From assembly GCA_965229885.1 (NCBI GenBank), contig CBDDJX010000003.1, forward strand, positions 1,426,001 through 1,490,000: a DNA stretch of 64,000 nucleotides, in the 5' to 3' direction. The position numbers were made by a program, and so were the translations under genes. The notes under the pieces are model-generated. The model was not told the DNA's origin. It saw only the letters and a program-made list of their open reading frames with translations, and made no database searches. Source of the DNA: DATLLJ01 sp965229885 (GTDB taxonomy: Bacteria > Acidobacteriota > Vicinamibacteria > Vicinamibacterales > CAVVIG01). The stretch's first letter is position 1; each line of letters opens with the position of its first letter. Shown here in pieces: positions 25,337 to 32,993 of this stretch.

Positions 25337-26147
25337 GGGGCACTGTCAAGTTGACGAGAAGAGGGCGTGACACTCTCTCGATGGCTCGGTTTCTATCATC
25401 GTTCAGCAGGCACACGCCACCGCATCCCAAACGTTGAACGATCGCGTCCTCAGTAATCGATAGTGACCAGCTCGGAGCAAGTGGCGCCCCATACGAAAGA
25501 GGTTCTGAACGAGCCCGTGCACCGACAAGAACCGTTGTGCGTGTCCGACCGACTTGAACCGTCGCATCTGGCCCTCGCGCTTGCGGGTCGACTGGTGCGA
25601 CACCTCCGCTCGATTGGTCTCGTACTGTCGAGTACTGTGCACTACGGACGGCATCACGGTGCGGTGTGCCGCCTCGTAACTGAGGAGCTTGTCCGTGATG
25701 AGACGCAGCGGTACGCGGCCTTGCGCTTTCAACAGTTCCCGGAAGAAACGCGTGGCCGCCCATCGATTGCGCCGGGCCTGGACGAGGATGTCGATCACGT
25801 CACCGTCCTGGTCGACGGCCCGCCAGAGATACTCACGGCGGCCCTGAATATTCACGAACAGCTCGTCCAGATACCACGTGTCACCCATCCGACTGCGTTG
25901 ACGCCGCAACCTCCGTGCGTAATCGAGTCCGAACGTCTGACACCACTGCCGAATCGTCTCGTAGGTCACCGTGACACCGCGCTGAGCCAGCAGGTCCTCG
26001 GCATCGCGGAAGCTGAGACAAAAGCGGTGGCAGAGCCAGACGGCGTGACTGATGATCTCGGGCAGGAATCGATAGCCGTGATAGCTGGGGGGCTGACTCG
26101 TCATCAGCCTACTCTGCCAGTCAGAGCCTCAACTTGACAATGCCCCC
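25337..26147 (-). mobile_element. IS6-family element (811 bp), apparently intact
   Basis: Bounded by GGGGCACTGTCAAGTTGA at 25337 and its inverse with one mismatch ending at 26147. It contains one transposase gene on the minus strand. Flanking eight-base sequences (GATCATAG and CACGAGCA) do not match, which fits IS6-type rearrangement or later deletion rather than simple insertion. Fragments or solo ends of the same element occur near 13018, 15091 and 18005. Confidence 0.88.
25403..26104 (-). CDS. IS6-family transposase
   Basis: 233 residues. The N-terminus (YHGYRFLPEIISHAVWLCHR) and LSFRDAEDLLAQRGVTVTYE form the DNA-binding part. The catalytic core has Asp in MGDTWYLDELFVNI, Asp in PLRLITDKLLSYEAA, and Glu in QYETNRAEVSHQST, matching the DDE spacing of IS6/IS26-like enzymes. 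The length is normal for the family. Transcription would run toward oppA on the same strand, so readthrough from this gene could feed the opp operon. Confidence 0.92.
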   Translation of the reverse strand: MTSQPPSYHGYRFLPEIISHAVWLCHRFCLSFRDAEDLLAQRGVTVTYETIRQWCQTFGLDYARRLRRQRSRMGDTWYLDELFVNIQGRREYLWRAVDQDGDVIDILVQARRNRWAATRFFRELLKAQGRVPLRLITDKLLSYEAAHRTVMPSVVHSTRQYETNRAEVSHQSTRKREGQMRRFKSVGHAQRFLSVHGLVQNLFRMGRHLLRAGHYRLLRTRSFNVWDAVACAC

Positions 26148-26167
26148 ACGAGCACGGAAGGGCTGCG

Positions 26168-26305
26168 TGATTAACAGCGAATGGCGCAAGCACCCGCGGG
26201 TGCCGCGGCTGGGTGAATTGCTGTTCGAGTTTGTGCGCGCCTCGGATCGGGCACCGATGTCCTGCGAGCTGGGCGGCAGTCCCACTGGAAAGCCGGCTGT
26301 ATAAT
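26168..26305. repeat. Orphan IS1-type right end followed by a gene scrap
   Basis: Bases 26168-26196 read GATTAACAGCGAATGGCGCA followed by AGCACC, the right-end sequence of the IS1-like element at 26975, here without its transposase because an IS6-type element abuts it. Next comes a short coding scrap (LGELLFEFVRASDRAPMSCEL) that resembles an acidobacterial hypothetical family and then breaks. TATAAT occurs at 26300-26305. Confidence 0.5.
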
Positions 26306-26319
26306 TCCGTTTAGCGCGA

Positions 26320-26550
26320 ATGACTCTCGTCGGCGGCGCCAAGCTCGGGCCGTACGAGGTTCAAGCAGCCACGGCGCGGGTATGACAGAGTCTGGCGAGC
26401 CTCGCACACCGCGCAGAAGCGGGAGGATGCACTGAAGGTCCTACCGGATACCTTCGCCACTGACACCGAGCGGCTCGCCCGGTTCTAGCGGGAGGCACAA
26501 GGTCCTCGCTGGGCCGAACCATTCCGGCATCGGGCAGATCGTAGGGGACC
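26320..26550 (+). pseudogene. Serine/threonine protein kinase N-terminal relic
   Basis: ATG 26320 starts MTLVGGAKLGPYEV, the standard opening of acidobacterial Hanks-type kinases. After frame loss the continuation reads WRASHTAQKREDALKVLPDT and FATDTERLARF, a stop (TAG), then REAQ. The Lys of ALKVLP corresponds to the invariant subdomain II lysine. The Gly-rich loop is deleted and the rest of the kinase is missing. Confidence 0.7.
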
Positions 26551-26575
26551 ATCGACACCAGAGAGTGAAATCGAA

Positions 26576-26944
26576 ATGAGAACTACACTGATCACCGTTT
26601 CTGTGGCCGCGCTCTCTGTTGGGTGTCAAGAGGCCCCGGTGCGTGACTTACGAGGGGAGGCGCAGGAGGTCATTGAGGCCGCCCGAAGGAGAGCCGGCGA
26701 ATTGCGCGAACTGTCGGCAGAGGAACTCCGGGAGCTCTGGGCCATGGAATACACGTCGCTTGAGGTGGCGCAGGCTGATCTCTCACGGGTAGACGAGCTG
26801 CTTAATGAGATGGGACAGGAGCGATGGGACTGCTATCACGTCGGTGAGGATGGGCAGGGACGAGTGTTCTACTTCAAGAGAACCAAGACGCACGCAGCTA
26901 CCTATTTGACGAATCTGCTGAGACTCGGCTCGGTAGCCTTCTAG
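26576..26944 (+). CDS. Small lipoprotein of unknown function
   Basis: 122 residues from ATG 26576. TLITVSVAALSVGCQ is a lipoprotein signal with Cys at residue 17. The next part is a charged helix (GEAQEVIEAARRRAGELREL). The C-terminal half, SRVDELLNEMGQERWDCYHV then GRVFYFKRTK, resembles DUF4177-like small domains (ELGxxGWxxV...FYFKRP). A role is not known. It sits between a kinase relic and an IS1-like element and has no clear SD. Confidence 0.6.
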   Translation: MRTTLITVSVAALSVGCQEAPVRDLRGEAQEVIEAARRRAGELRELSAEELRELWAMEYTSLEVAQADLSRVDELLNEMGQERWDCYHVGEDGQGRVFYFKRTKTHAATYLTNLLRLGSVAF

Positions 26945-26974
26945 ATTGGAGACTATGCAACTCGCAATCGAGCG

Positions 26975-28174
26975 GGTGCTTGCGCCGTTCGCTGTTGATC
27001 GGCCAGCCCCGGAGATCGTGGGGGACTCGCCCGCCGATACACTTGAGCAATGAACGAGATCGACGGGGTGGCGTGCGGCACGCCCGGGTGCGATAACCGT
27101 GGAAAACCGGGCCTCAACCTCGTGGGCTACGGCTCGTTCGCGACGAAGGGCGGTCGACGGCGGCGGTACCGATGCACAGTCTGCCGGGGCACGCTGAGCA
27201 CGAACACAGGGACCGCGTACAGCGGGCTTCGCTGCACCCGACGGGAGTTCGACCACGTAGCAAGCTTACGCGTCGAAGGCGTGAGCATTTCTGCGACCGC
27301 CCGGGTCACGGGCCATTCCCGCAACACCGTCGCGCGCTGGCTCGAGCGGGCCTCGACGGCCGCAAGGCGCTTCAACGACCGGATGGTGCGCGATTTCGAC
27401 CTCATTGAGCTGCAGGCTGATGAGCTCTGCACGTTCATCGGCAAGAAGAGCCAGACCTGCTGGCTGTTTGCGACCATCGAGGTATCGTCCCGCTTGTGGG
27501 CTGGTAGCGTCCTGGGGCGCCGCTCCGATCGCAACGCCAGGGCCGTCATCAGCGACGTCATTCGCCGGGGGCGAGTCGTCGGATGTCCCCTGATCGCCAC
27601 CGATGGCTTCGAGTACTACGTCGGCGCGGTTGGGGTGCTCTTTGGGTCAACGTGCGTCTATGGTCAAGTGCTCAAGACGCGGCGGAACAATCGTGTCGTC
27701 CGGGTCGAGCGCCGCGTGAAGATCGGCACGGCGACGCGACTGAAGGCTGCGTTGTGGGAGTCGGAGGATTCAGAGACCCTGAACACGTCGTTCGTCGAGC
27801 GCCTCAACCTCACCATTCGTCAAGGCTCAGCGTACCTGCGCCGGCGATCGCCGTGCCATGCCCGATGCGAAGAGCCGCTCCGCGGGCACGTTGAGCTCTT
27901 GCGTTGTCATTACAATTTCGTGCGGCCGCACAGGGCATTGAAGTTCGGGCGCGAGACCAGGACGCCAGCGATGCAGGCCGGTGTGGTCAGCACGCGACTG
28001 ACCTGGAGCCACATCTTCACGGCGCGCGGTCTCTCTCGACGCCTTCTTGTGGCGGTCGTGCGCATTCCCGTGATCGTCCAGCTCATAGAGACTGGCACAG
28101 CTGAGCTGCCGACGTTCCTGTGCCCGCACGATCAACGAACCGCGGCCTGATCAACAGCAAATGGCGCAAGTACC
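26975..28174 (+). mobile_element. IS1-like element (1200 bp) with 28-base TIRs
   Basis: Left end GGTGCTTGCGCCGTTCGCTG (26975-27002 in full) and the inverse of the right end GGTACTTGCGCCATTTGCTG (28147-28174) agree at 23 or more of 28 positions. A single transposase gene fills the element, and its stop codon lies inside the right TIR. No direct target repeat was seen. Related ends occur at 26168 and at both ends of the 14304-14470 element. Confidence 0.85.
27050..28150 (+). CDS. IS1-like transposase, single ORF
   Basis: 366 residues from ATG 27050. The N-terminus has a zinc-finger pattern (CGTPGCDNRG and YRCTVCRGTLSTNTGT) and a helix-turn-helix (SISATARVTGHSRNTVARWL), as in InsA. The catalytic part resembles InsB: Asp in LQADELCTFIGKKSQTCWLF, Asp in IATDGFEYYV, Glu in NTSFVERLNLTIRQGSAYLR. 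In classical IS1 these regions are two frames joined by frameshifting, but here they are continuous. The tail beyond HYNFVRPHRALKFG adds about 65 residues. The gene is intact and may be active. Confidence 0.82.
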   Translation: MNEIDGVACGTPGCDNRGKPGLNLVGYGSFATKGGRRRRYRCTVCRGTLSTNTGTAYSGLRCTRREFDHVASLRVEGVSISATARVTGHSRNTVARWLERASTAARRFNDRMVRDFDLIELQADELCTFIGKKSQTCWLFATIEVSSRLWAGSVLGRRSDRNARAVISDVIRRGRVVGCPLIATDGFEYYVGAVGVLFGSTCVYGQVLKTRRNNRVVRVERRVKIGTATRLKAALWESEDSETLNTSFVERLNLTIRQGSAYLRRRSPCHARCEEPLRGHVELLRCHYNFVRPHRALKFGRETRTPAMQAGVVSTRLTWSHIFTARGLSRRLLVAVVRIPVIVQLIETGTAELPTFLCPHDQRTAA

Positions 28175-28252
28175 ACAAAACGTGCGAAAGGGCGTGTCCG
28201 GTCGTTCCGGCAAAAACCCTAACATGTCATCATGCAGGTACTTGAAAATTGG

Positions 28253-28341
28253 GCCGGGGTGGCGGAACTGGCAGACGCACAGGACTTAAAATCCTGGGTT
28301 CCGAAAGGAGCGTGTGGGTTCGATTCCCACCCCCGGCACCA
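28253..28341 (+). tRNA. tRNA-Leu (anticodon UAA)
   Basis: Acceptor stem GCCGGGG (28253-28259) pairs with CCCCGGC (28331-28337), followed by discriminator A and an encoded CCA (28339-28341). The anticodon loop is CTTAAAA, with TAA at the anticodon position inside the CAGGA/TCCTG stem. A long variable arm precedes the T-loop GTTCGATTCC, as expected for a class II leucine tRNA. It lies 78 bases after the IS1-like element. Confidence 0.97.
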
Positions 28342-28521
28342 AAAAGACTCAACAAACACGGCCGTAAATAGCACATTTCACGGTGGCGGCAGGTCCCGGC
28401 CATAAGGCTCTGGAAGGGCGTACTGTCAGGCCAACTGGTACATCGAGTTCGTCGCCGGCAAAGCGATCGGACGCCGCGGAGTTGCTCGAGGTCTGCTCAC
28501 GAGCCGCCTGCTCAAGGTGTC

Positions 28522-30594
28522 TCAGCGTGGCGGATCGAGTTCGTCGGCCAGGGCAAGGGCGCCGTAGATGGTCCGCAGCGCATGCACGATGGCCCCACTG
28601 TGGACGGCGATTGTGCGATTGGCTGTCTCGTCGTACACGAATCGACCGACGAGGCTCTCGATGTTCCCGTCGAAGACCAGCCCGACGAGCTCGCCGGCTT
28701 TGTTGACGATCGGCGATCCGGAATTGCCGCCGATGATGTCGTTCGTCGTCACGAAATCGAGCGGCGTCGACAGCTCGACCTTCGAGCGACCTTCCTTGAA
28801 GCGCGGCGCCAGGTCGAACGGCGGCTTGCCGTCGAAGCTCGCGGATCGATCGTACAGACCCGCGAAGGTCGTCTTGTACGGCGCGCGCGTGCCGTTCATC
28901 GGGTACCCGCTGGCCTTCCCGTACGACAGTCGCAGGGTGAAGGTCGCGTCAGGATAGACCGATGTGCCGTACACCGCGAACCGCGCCTGGCCGATCTTCT
29001 GGCGCGCGGCCGATTCCACGCTCGTCACCTCGCTCTCAATCGTCCTGGTGATGCCGCGGAGTATGGGATCGATAGCGCGCGCCATCACGATGAGCGGGTC
29101 GGTTGATCGCCTGAGGGCGGCCCCGCCGCCGTCGATCAACCGCTTGCGAACGGCCGGATCGGCGAGCTTGGTGCCGCCGATGATGGCTGTGGCTGCGTCT
29201 TTCGGTGAACGACCGGCCAGCACCGCTTTGACGAACGCGTCGTCGGATCCCAGCTCTTCGAGCGATTCCTGCATCGCGTCGGCGAACAGCGCCTCCTCGA
29301 GCGCCGGATAGACGGGCGCGTGGGAGAGCAACGAGAACTGCAGCGAGGGCAGCTGCGAATCGTGATAGCCGTTGAGGCGCTGGTCGTCGCGTTTCCTGAT
29401 TTCCGTCACGTAGCGGACGATGGTCAGGCCGATGCCCGCGAACGCCGAGCCACGGGTCTGGCTGAAGCGCTGCTGCTGGTACAGCCGGCGATTCGCCGTC
29501 TCGGCCCTCGCGATGTCGTCCCACGCCGATGCGTAGCTTTTCTGCCACTCCGGATCGCGGTCGACGGCGGCGCGCAGCGCGCGCTCGTCGGCCGACTTCT
29601 TGTCCATGATCTTCCGATCGAGCAGGCCGGTGTATTCACCGGTGTACGCCTTGAGCGCGTTCTCGAGGCTGAAGGTGATGTTCGCGGCCTGACGCGCCAG
29701 TTCGCTGCTTCCCGCCGCGAACTGGCGAAGCACGTTGATCCGCCGCTTCACGACCTGGATATTGAAGGGGTAGACGACGTCGCGGAGCGTTTCGAGCTCG
29801 GCGACCGTGTCGTTGCGGTCGGTCGATGCGGGGTGACCGGAAACGAACACCAGCTCGTTGTCGGCGGCGCCCTTCGCGTTCCATTTGAGGAAGTGCTCGG
29901 GGCGGACCGGCGCGCCGTTTTCGTAGACGCGGAAGATCGCAAAGTCCAGGTCGTAGCGCGGATACGTGAAGTTGTCAGGATCGCCGCCGAAAAAGGCCAT
30001 CTGCTGTTCCGGCGCGAACACCAGTCGCACATCCGTGTACTTCTTATAACGATAGAGCCAGTACTGAGCGCCCTGATACAGGGCGACGATGTCGGAACGC
30101 AGGCCGGTCCGATCGAGGCTTTCCTTCTCGATGGCCGCAATCTCGGCCCTGCGGGCGTCGAGCGCTGCTTGCGCGCCGTTGCCGCGCTCTGCCGCCGCGA
30201 CGACCCGCGGCGTGACTTCTTCGTACGACACCAGGACGTTCAGCTCGAGGTCGGCGGCCTTCAGCTCCTCACCGCGTGACGAAGCGGCGAATCCGTCAGC
30301 CACGTAATTCTTCTGTTCCGTCGAGAGCTTCTGGAGCTGGCCAAGCGCCACATGATGGTTCGTCAGGACCAGGCCATCGGCCGAGACGAACGATCCCGAG
30401 CCGCCGTCGTCGAACCGCACGCTCGAGAGCCGCAGATGATCGAGCCAGTCGGTCGTGACGGTGAACCCATATCGCTGCTGGATGGCTGCGGTCGGTGGGT
30501 GGTCGAACGTCCACATGCCTTCGTCCGCAGTCGGCTGGACGGTCAGGATGGCGGTGACGAAAGCGACGATCGACAGGCGTCTGATCACAGACAT
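28522..30594 (-). CDS. S46 family dipeptidyl-peptidase, exported
   Basis: 690 residues from ATG 30594; the frame is open to 30648 but the added residues are not signal-like. Residues 1-22 are a signal peptide. The chymotrypsin-like triad is His in GLVLTNHHVALG, Asp in RYDLDFAIFRVYENGA, and Ser in NDIIGGNSGSPIVN. GMWTFDHPP at the mature N-terminus is a hallmark of DPP7/DPP11 enzymes. These periplasmic serine peptidases cut dipeptides from peptide N-termini in asaccharolytic bacteria. It may feed the oligopeptide importer of the opp operon, though the two loci are not linked transcriptionally. Confidence 0.93.
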   Translation of the reverse strand: MSVIRRLSIVAFVTAILTVQPTADEGMWTFDHPPTAAIQQRYGFTVTTDWLDHLRLSSVRFDDGGSGSFVSADGLVLTNHHVALGQLQKLSTEQKNYVADGFAASSRGEELKAADLELNVLVSYEEVTPRVVAAAERGNGAQAALDARRAEIAAIEKESLDRTGLRSDIVALYQGAQYWLYRYKKYTDVRLVFAPEQQMAFFGGDPDNFTYPRYDLDFAIFRVYENGAPVRPEHFLKWNAKGAADNELVFVSGHPASTDRNDTVAELETLRDVVYPFNIQVVKRRINVLRQFAAGSSELARQAANITFSLENALKAYTGEYTGLLDRKIMDKKSADERALRAAVDRDPEWQKSYASAWDDIARAETANRRLYQQQRFSQTRGSAFAGIGLTIVRYVTEIRKRDDQRLNGYHDSQLPSLQFSLLSHAPVYPALEEALFADAMQESLEELGSDDAFVKAVLAGRSPKDAATAIIGGTKLADPAVRKRLIDGGGAALRRSTDPLIVMARAIDPILRGITRTIESEVTSVESAARQKIGQARFAVYGTSVYPDATFTLRLSYGKASGYPMNGTRAPYKTTFAGLYDRSASFDGKPPFDLAPRFKEGRSKVELSTPLDFVTTNDIIGGNSGSPIVNKAGELVGLVFDGNIESLVGRFVYDETANRTIAVHSGAIVHALRTIYGALALADELDPPR

Positions 30595-30640
30595 CCCTCG
30601 ATTATGAGGCACAGACAGCAGGGGTGTCGAGAGGGCGTAT

Positions 30641-30867
30641 CGCGCCATGGTAAGTGTTACCGAAGGAAAGATCGTCGTGCCCTAAAGGGTGTTACCCAAG
30701 CGGGTGTGCCACAGGAGGGCACCCGCGTGGGACCACAGGCGAGGCCGGAGTATTTGGCGCAGATGCGGGACCGGTACGTGGGGGCCTCGCGGACGGAGAA
30801 GGGGCGTGTGCTCACAGAGGCGGTGACGGTGACGGGCTACCATCGGAAGGCGATCATTCGGGCGTGA
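30641..30867 (+). mobile_element. 5' fragment of the IS type found at 59640
   Basis: Starts with ATCGCGCCATGGTAAGTG and matches 59640-59866 almost base for base, including codons for RPEYLAQMRDRYVGASRTEK and VTVTGYHRKAIIRA. The match ends abruptly at 30867 in the helix-turn-helix. The remainder was lost together with the distal part of the neighbouring TPR gene. Confidence 0.85.
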
Positions 30868-30868
30868 C

Positions 30869-31167
30869 TGATCGCCGCGCTCGTACGCCAGCCGCCCGTG
30901 CAGCCGCCACAGCGTCGAGAGGCGCCCGGGCGGGACGGTTTCGCGGAAGGTGTCGGGTGGACGGCCGAGCGCCGCCGCCGCCTGGTCGAGGTCGTCCTGG
31001 AGAAGCCAGGCCTCGGCGAGCATCGACCGCAGCGCCAGCTCGTCATCGCGAGTCAGCGTCGATGACTTGAGGACCGGGGCCAGGATCTGCGCAGCCGCAG
31101 CCCCACGGCCGCGATCGAGCGCGGCGCCGACTCGCGCAATGGCGGCCTGCGGCAACGAAGACGGCAC
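30869..31167 (-). pseudogene. TPR-type protein, 5' part only
   Basis: From GTG 31167 the minus strand reads PSSLPQAAIARVGAALDRGR, then LTRDDELALRSMLAEAWLLQ and STLWRLHGRLAYERGDQS, and breaks at the IS fragment boundary. Paired helices of about 34 residues with small-residue positions suggest TPR-like repeats as in acidobacterial diguanylate cyclase or regulator N-termini. The downstream domains are absent. Confidence 0.6.
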
Positions 31168-31313
31168 GCCGGGAGTATAAGGCAAACGCGCCGCTGAGTC
31201 AGGCGTCTCGCGTCTTCACCGAGTGGCCGCCGAACTGTTTGCGCAGCGCCGCCAGCACTCAGAGGCCGGCGGCTGCGCGCTCTGCATCCCCCTGGCATAG
31301 ACTAGACATACAG

Positions 31314-31550
31314 ATGGCACGGGGATTCGAAAGCACGGACGTCGAATTTCAACAGGCCGAAGCCGAGCGATCGAAGTCGCCGAAGCGGCTGTTCTCCGCG
31401 GAGGAACGTGACGCACAGGCGCGCCGCCTCACGCTGGAACTGGCGCTCTCGCGGGCGCAGAGCGACCTGGGTCTCGCAACGTCGGCTGCGCACCGGCAGA
31501 TGCTCGGACAGGCGGTCGCCGCGCTTCGCGAACAGATTCACCTGCTGTAG
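31314..31550 (+). CDS. Small conserved protein of unknown function
   Basis: 78 residues from ATG 31314. It is charged and helical: DVEFQQAEAERSKSPKRLFS then EERDAQARRLTLELALSRAQ and a final helix HRQMLGQAVAALREQIHLL. No signal, membrane segment or known motif is seen. It ends one base before the esterase start, so it is probably the first gene of the operon with the esterase and ABC exporter. I do not recognise the family. Confidence 0.6.
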   Translation: MARGFESTDVEFQQAEAERSKSPKRLFSAEERDAQARRLTLELALSRAQSDLGLATSAAHRQMLGQAVAALREQIHLL

Positions 31551-32318
31551 ATGCAAGTCAACACGTTTTCAGGCGTTCGGCTCGCGACGTGTCTTGCCGC
31601 CGCGGCGACGATGGTCGCGTGCGATTCTCGGGAGCGCGGCGAACGGCTGGCCACGCCCCCGACCGCCTCGCGGACGGCGATCCCGCGGGAATCGGCGCCG
31701 CCGCCGCCGGGCAGTCGACGTATCGTCGTCCTCGGCGACAGTCTGACCGCGGGGCTCGGTCTTCCCTCAGAAGACGCGTACCCGGCTGTTCTGCAGCGGC
31801 GTCTGGATGCCGGGAATCTGAAGTATCACGTGATCAACGCGGGTGTTTCAGGCGACACATCCGCGGGCGGCTTGTCGAGGCTCGACTGGGCGCTCGAGGG
31901 CGACGTGCGTGTCCTCGTCCTCGCGCTCGGCGCGAACGACGGGCTGCGCGGCCTTCCGGTCTCGCAGTTGAAAGACAATCTCGCCCGCATCATCCGGCAG
32001 GCGCAGGCGCGCGGCGTCACGGTCGTTCTTGCGGGCATGGAGGCGCCGCCGAACTTGGGCGACGAGTACACGAGGGCGTTTCACGACGTGTATCCCGCGC
32101 TGGCGAACCAATACCATCTGGCGCTGGTGCCGTTTCTGCTCGAGGGAGTGGCCGGGATCGACCGCTTGAATCAGCGTGATGGCATGCATCCGACGGCTGA
32201 AGGGGACCGCCTCGTTGCGGACACGGTGTGGAAGGTTCTCCAGCCCGTCGTGACTGCGGAGGCTGCCAGGACTGCCGGGGAGCCAGCGAGCCGGGGGAAA
32301 GGCATCCCCAGTTCATGA
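31551..32318 (+). CDS. tesA: GDSL/SGNH esterase lipoprotein (TesA/arylesterase-like)
   Basis: 255 residues starting immediately after the preceding stop. A lipobox-like ATMVAC (Cys 24) suggests membrane anchoring, followed by a Pro-rich linker. The SGNH blocks are VVLGDSLTAGLG (Ser 64), NAGVSGDTSAGG, LALGANDGLRG and RDGMHPTAEGDR, giving the complete Ser-Gly-Asn-His set. Enzymes of this group hydrolyse acyl thioesters, esters and lysophospholipids. In E. coli tesA also neighbours ybbA and ybbP, the arrangement seen here, although the reason for that linkage is not settled. Confidence 0.9.
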   Translation: MQVNTFSGVRLATCLAAAATMVACDSRERGERLATPPTASRTAIPRESAPPPPGSRRIVVLGDSLTAGLGLPSEDAYPAVLQRRLDAGNLKYHVINAGVSGDTSAGGLSRLDWALEGDVRVLVLALGANDGLRGLPVSQLKDNLARIIRQAQARGVTVVLAGMEAPPNLGDEYTRAFHDVYPALANQYHLALVPFLLEGVAGIDRLNQRDGMHPTAEGDRLVADTVWKVLQPVVTAEAARTAGEPASRGKGIPSS

Positions 32319-32980
32319 TTCGGCTGCGTGAGGTCTCGAAGACCGTCAAGAGCGGTGACCAGCCGCTCACGATTCTGCATCCGCTGAGCTTGGACATCCC
32401 AGATGGGCAGTTCATCGCAATCGTCGGGCCATCGGGCAGCGGCAAGTCGACGCTGCTTGGCCTCATCGCGGGCCTCGACGCGCCGACGTCTGGCGCGGTG
32501 CTCATCGACGGCGTGGACATCACCCGGCTCGACGAAGACACGCTGGCGCGTCTGCGCGGCGAAAAGATCGGCTTCGTGTTCCAGTTTTTTCACTTGATTC
32601 CGTCGCTCACGGCGTACGAGAACATCGCCGTGCCGATGGAGATCGCCGGATCGGCCGACGTGGGGCACCGGACTGACGCGTTGCTGCAGGAAGTGGGGTT
32701 GACCGAGCGCGCGCATCATTACCCCTCGCAGCTCTCAGGTGGCGAACAGCAGAGGGTCGCGCTCGCCCGCGCGCTGGCCAACGCCCCGGCGATCGTGCTG
32801 GCCGACGAACCGACAGGAAATCTCGACACCGCCACCGGCCGTCATATTCTGGAGCTGCTGCGCGAGATCCATCGTGCACGCGGGACCACCATCATCCTGG
32901 TCACGCACGACGCCGAACTGGCGGCCATCGCCGAAGCCCGGCTGGCCCTGCGCGACGGTCAGGTTGTCGAACATGGATGA
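32315..32980 (+). CDS. ybbA: ABC transporter ATPase (YbbA/LolD type)
   Basis: 221 residues from ATG 32315, overlapping the esterase stop (ATGA). Walker A is AIVGPSGSGKSTLLG (from about residue 36), the Q-loop GFVFQFFHLIP, the signature QLSGGEQQRVALARAL and Walker B IVLADEPTGNLDT, with a switch His in LVTHDAELA. This is the small MacB/LolD/FtsE class that works with FtsX-like permeases by mechanotransmission. Its partner is the adjacent 843-residue permease. Confidence 0.92.
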   Translation: MIRLREVSKTVKSGDQPLTILHPLSLDIPDGQFIAIVGPSGSGKSTLLGLIAGLDAPTSGAVLIDGVDITRLDEDTLARLRGEKIGFVFQFFHLIPSLTAYENIAVPMEIAGSADVGHRTDALLQEVGLTERAHHYPSQLSGGEQQRVALARALANAPAIVLADEPTGNLDTATGRHILELLREIHRARGTTIILVTHDAELAAIAEARLALRDGQVVEHG

Positions 32981-32993
32981 AGAGTAAGCCCGC

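Noticed and set aside
28582..30279. Long plus-strand open frames across the S46 peptidase
   Set aside because: They are antisense shadows caused by high GC at third positions; the minus-strand frame has the complete catalytic triad.
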